Assembly: GCA_014695195.1 (NCBI GenBank)
Contig: JACJNW010000021.1
Span: forward strand, 1-64,000
Length of the DNA: 64,000 nt
Direction of reading: 5' to 3'
Source: Cyanobacteria bacterium FACHB-DQ100
GTDB taxonomy: Bacteria > Cyanobacteriota > Cyanobacteriia > Leptolyngbyales > Leptolyngbyaceae
In this document: positions 61,925 to 64,000 of the stretch, one piece after another
Position numbering within the stretch: the first letter of the stretch is position 1
How the letters are laid out: each line of letters opens with the position of its first letter
Notes under the pieces: model-generated
Databases searched by the model: none
Seen by the model: the letters and a program-made list of their open reading frames with translations, nothing else
What the model was told of the DNA's origin: nothing
Made by a program: the position numbers and the translations under genes

Positions 61925-62530
61925 CTAATCGCTTCTTGAATGACTGACAATCAGCGCAATTAACTGATCAACGATGCGATCGCGGGACAAATCAATCCAA
62001 GTTTCACCATGCAGCATTTTTTGCAAAATTACCCAAGATACCAGCGAGCCAAAGAAGATTTGGGCGATCGCTTCCGGGTCGTCAATCTTTAATTCTGGAT
62101 GATGCCGGAAGTATTCACAAAGTAGTTTCTTACCGCGTTGTGCCACCGTTTCAACAAATAGCGTTGCTAGCTCTGGAAATCGCTCTGATTCACCAATGAC
62201 AATCCGCAGGAGCGAGACATACTGACTGTTATCCACCACTTGCGTAAAGTAGATTTCTGCTAATTTCCGCAGCAGCGTTTCAGGGTCAATCTGGTGCGGA
62301 TCAAGTTGAAATACCACCTCGAATCGGGTGAGCGTTTCGCCTTCAATTAATGACCGGAACAAACCTTCCTTGTCCTGGAAGTGGCTATAAATTGTTTGTT
62401 TGGAAACACCTGCTTCAGCAGCAATGCGATCCATACTGGTTCCTGCATAGCCCGATCGCAAAAACACAGCCATTGCACCTTTGAGAATCTGATTCCGTTT
62501 TGCAGATTGGCGTTCACTCGTCACTGGCAT
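61925..62530 (-). CDS. TetR/AcrR-family repressor
   Basis: A 201-residue regulator. The N-terminal helix-turn-helix (RNQILKGAMAVFLRSGYAGT SMDRIAAEAGVSKQTIYSHF) is textbook TetR; the remainder is the ligand and dimerisation domain (TetR_C-like VVDNSQYVSLLRIVIGESER FPELA), close to AcrR/CecR relatives. It is divergent from an HlyD-ABC export operon, with a perfect palindrome in the shared promoter, so it most likely represses both itself and the pump and is released by a toxic ligand. Confidence 0.92.
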   Translation of the reverse strand: MPVTSERQSAKRNQILKGAMAVFLRSGYAGTSMDRIAAEAGVSKQTIYSHFQDKEGLFRSLIEGETLTRFEVVFQLDPHQIDPETLLRKLAEIYFTQVVDNSQYVSLLRIVIGESERFPELATLFVETVAQRGKKLLCEYFRHHPELKIDDPEAIAQIFFGSLVSWVILQKMLHGETWIDLSRDRIVDQLIALIVSHSRSD

Positions 62531-62560
62531 TGGTTAACTTTTTCAACGGATAATCGTTTA

Positions 62561-62585
62561 ATCATACTAGACCGTCTAGTATGAT
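62561..62585. promoter_or_regulatory. TetR operator (25-bp perfect palindrome)
   Basis: Half-site ATCATACTAGAC (62561-62572) and its exact reverse complement GTCTAGTATGAT (62574-62585) flank a single C at 62573. It lies between the divergent TetR and HlyD genes, 30 and 47 bases from their starts. Confidence 0.85.
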
Positions 62586-62632
62586 GTGTATTCTGCAAAT
62601 AGAACTTTGCACTCAGAATCTTGCCTTGTCTT

Positions 62633-63928
62633 ATGACTCAGATACTTCCCCAGCCAGCGAATCAAGCTCCGAGTGCGCCGACGACAAAGCCCTCTCGACG
62701 ATCGAAGAAAATGCTGATCCTTCCGGGGTTGATTGCGATCGCAGGGATTGGCTTTGCAACCTGGCGATTGATGCCGCAACCTGAAGCGACGACTTTGCCG
62801 CTGAGTGGACGGATTGAGGCAGACGAAACTGAGATTGGGGCGAAAACGGCGGGGCGCGTGACGGCGGTGAAGTTCCGCGAAGGCGATGAAGTGCAGAAAA
62901 ATCAGGTGGTGGCACAGCTCACCGATGAGGAAGTGAATGAGCAATTAAGCGCCGCTGCCGCGCAAGTGGCAGCAGCGCGGCAGGAAGAGCAACAAGCTCG
63001 ATTAGACATTGCTGTGGCAGAAAGCAAGATTCAAGAAGCGCAATTAAATCTGCAACAGTCCCAAGGCGATGCGCGGGGACGAATTAATCAGGCATCTTCG
63101 ACTGTAGCAGCAGCGCGAGCGCAGTTAGCGCAAGCAAACGCCAATGTCAAACAGGCACAAGCCCAGTTGAAAGAAGCCCGATCGAGAGCGAGTCTTGCCG
63201 TTAAAGATCGCGATCGTTTTGCTCAGTTAGTCACGCAAGGAGCGATCAACAAACAACAGTTTGACCAAGCCCAAACGAATGTTGAAACAGCTCAGGCTGC
63301 GGTAGATACGGCACTGGCAACCCTACAAGCGCGTCAAGAAGCAGTGACGGCTGCAAGCGAACAATTGAGCGCGGCTCAAGGTGGATTTACTCAAACCCAA
63401 AGCACCGGATTAAATCCCGACATTCGTAGCGCTCAGCTAGCTGGACTCGAACAACAACGCGATCAATCGCGATCGCGATTAATCGCAGCCCAAGCGAAAG
63501 TGAGAAATGCGTTAGCCAATCAGCAGCAAATTCAAAGACGATTAGATTCGTTTGTCGTGAGAAGTCCGATTCATGGCGTTGTGACCGCTCGACCTATTGA
63601 ACCTGGGGCTGTTGTGGCTACCGGAAAAACATTGTTGACCGTAATTGACTTGAATACGGTTTATCTGCGCGGCTACATTCCGCAAGGTGACATCGGTAAA
63701 GTGCGGGTGGGTCAACGCGCTCAGGTGTTTCTTGACTCGAACCCGAAGCAGCCATTGAGCGCGAGAGTTGCGGCGATCGATCCAAAAGCTTCTTTCACAC
63801 CAGAGAACATTTATTTCCGCGACGATCGGGTCAAACAAGTATTTGGGGTGAAGATTACGATCGATGATCCGAGGGGATATGCCAAGCCCGGAATGCCTGC
63901 GGATGGGGAAATTATGCTTAAGGAGTAG
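62633..63928 (+). CDS. HlyD-family periplasmic adaptor (YbhG-like)
   Basis: A 431-residue membrane-fusion protein. One N-terminal membrane segment (MLILPGLIAIAGIGFATWRL) is followed by a lipoyl half-motif (SGRIEADETEIGAKTAGRVT AVKF), a long coiled-coil hairpin (about 95-300, very rich in Ala, Gln and Arg) and the second lipoyl/beta-barrel region (SPIHGVVTARPIEPGAVVAT GKTLLTVIDL, YLRGYIPQGDIGKVRVGQ). It links an inner-membrane ABC pump to an outer-membrane channel. I chose the ATG at 62633; TTG at 62621 is also in frame. The ABC gene begins two bases after its stop. Confidence 0.9.
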   Translation: MTQILPQPANQAPSAPTTKPSRRSKKMLILPGLIAIAGIGFATWRLMPQPEATTLPLSGRIEADETEIGAKTAGRVTAVKFREGDEVQKNQVVAQLTDEEVNEQLSAAAAQVAAARQEEQQARLDIAVAESKIQEAQLNLQQSQGDARGRINQASSTVAAARAQLAQANANVKQAQAQLKEARSRASLAVKDRDRFAQLVTQGAINKQQFDQAQTNVETAQAAVDTALATLQARQEAVTAASEQLSAAQGGFTQTQSTGLNPDIRSAQLAGLEQQRDQSRSRLIAAQAKVRNALANQQQIQRRLDSFVVRSPIHGVVTARPIEPGAVVATGKTLLTVIDLNTVYLRGYIPQGDIGKVRVGQRAQVFLDSNPKQPLSARVAAIDPKASFTPENIYFRDDRVKQVFGVKITIDDPRGYAKPGMPADGEIMLKE

Positions 63929-63930
63929 AC

Positions 63931-64000
63931 ATGACTTCAGCCCTTGAACTCACTCCAAATGTTTCTTACAGCGCAACAGATTCGATCATTCGAGTGCATC
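63931..64000 (+). CDS. Start of the next efflux gene, probably ABC ATP-binding subunit (truncated)
   Basis: Only 23 codons lie inside the window: MTSALELTPNVSYSATDSII RVH. The ATG at 63931 is preceded by AAGGAG inside the end of the HlyD gene and starts two bases after its stop, so the two are translationally coupled. In operons of the TetR-HlyD type (CecR-YbhGFSR) the next gene encodes the ABC ATPase, followed by two permeases. Identity is therefore inferred from position; no Walker motif is in view. Confidence 0.5.
   Translation, partial: MTSALELTPNVSYSATDSIIRVH

Noticed and set aside
1-64000. CRISPR arrays, tRNA or rRNA genes, prophage or integron features
   Set aside because: No regularly spaced repeats, no tRNA T-arm-like segments in the gaps, and no integrase or phage genes were found. 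Numerous GCGATCGC octamers are the HIP1 element of cyanobacteria and not a local repeat.

Overview
The window is cyanobacterial chromosome. Evidence: a psbA (photosystem II D1) start at the left edge, a one-helix high-light-inducible protein, a DesA-type acyl-lipid desaturase, many copies of the HIP1 octamer GCGATCGC, and many families confined to cyanobacteria (DUF3611, DUF1995, DUF4330, DUF3352, DUF1574, cyanoexosortases). Gene content and style suggest a filamentous Leptolyngbya-like organism, but I cannot assign a genus. I see no tRNA, rRNA, CRISPR array, complete IS element or prophage.

Layout. 1-4.5 kb: psbA start with its promoter, a GH57 glycoside hydrolase and a Ca2+/H+ antiporter. 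4.9-8.9 kb: a cyanobacterial protein of unknown function, rpsU, a DUF697 GTPase, a DUF433 remnant and a RelE-type toxin-antitoxin pair. 9-15 kb: the alpha-type ribosomal cluster infA-rpmJ-rpsM-rpsK-rpoA-rplQ-truA-rplM-rpsI-rpmE-prfA. 15-21.4 kb: a broken small gene, a membrane protein, sat, panB, a coupled murJ-DCC-MEKHLA trio and a Mo-nitrogenase C-terminal-domain protein. 21.9-28.5 kb: a TIR-like protein, a protein of unknown function, a caspase-like CHAT-FHA protein with a zinc-ribbon PP2C phosphatase, and a secreted seven-bladed propeller. 28.6-36.4 kb: an Mqo-like oxidoreductase, then a five-gene exopolysaccharide/exosortase operon (aminotransferase, cyanoexosortase A, its partner, Wza-like exporter, BY-kinase). 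36.5-43.7 kb: DUF3611 with a MerR regulator, HLIP, ald, a GT39-like transferase, coaE, a YbjN-like protein and desA. 44.2-50.4 kb: a PEP-CTERM protein facing a cyanoexosortase B pair, then ppc. 50.7-61.9 kb: a DUF1574 SGNH protein, DUF3352, a CNNM-type membrane protein, YgfZ, DUF4330, an M48 protease, a PPP phosphatase, DUF1995 and a class II aldolase. 61.9-64 kb: a TetR regulator divergent from an HlyD-ABC efflux operon across a perfect 25-bp palindrome.

How genes work together. Two exosortase systems lie 11 kb apart; one sits inside a polysaccharide export operon and the other beside a PEP-CTERM substrate, so this region seems devoted to surface protein sorting and exopolysaccharide. The CHAT-FHA/PP2C pair looks like a phospho-regulated protease module. 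The TetR/HlyD/ABC set resembles the CecR-YbhGFSR efflux arrangement. Several convergent gene pairs are separated by near-perfect palindromic hairpins that probably act as bidirectional terminators.
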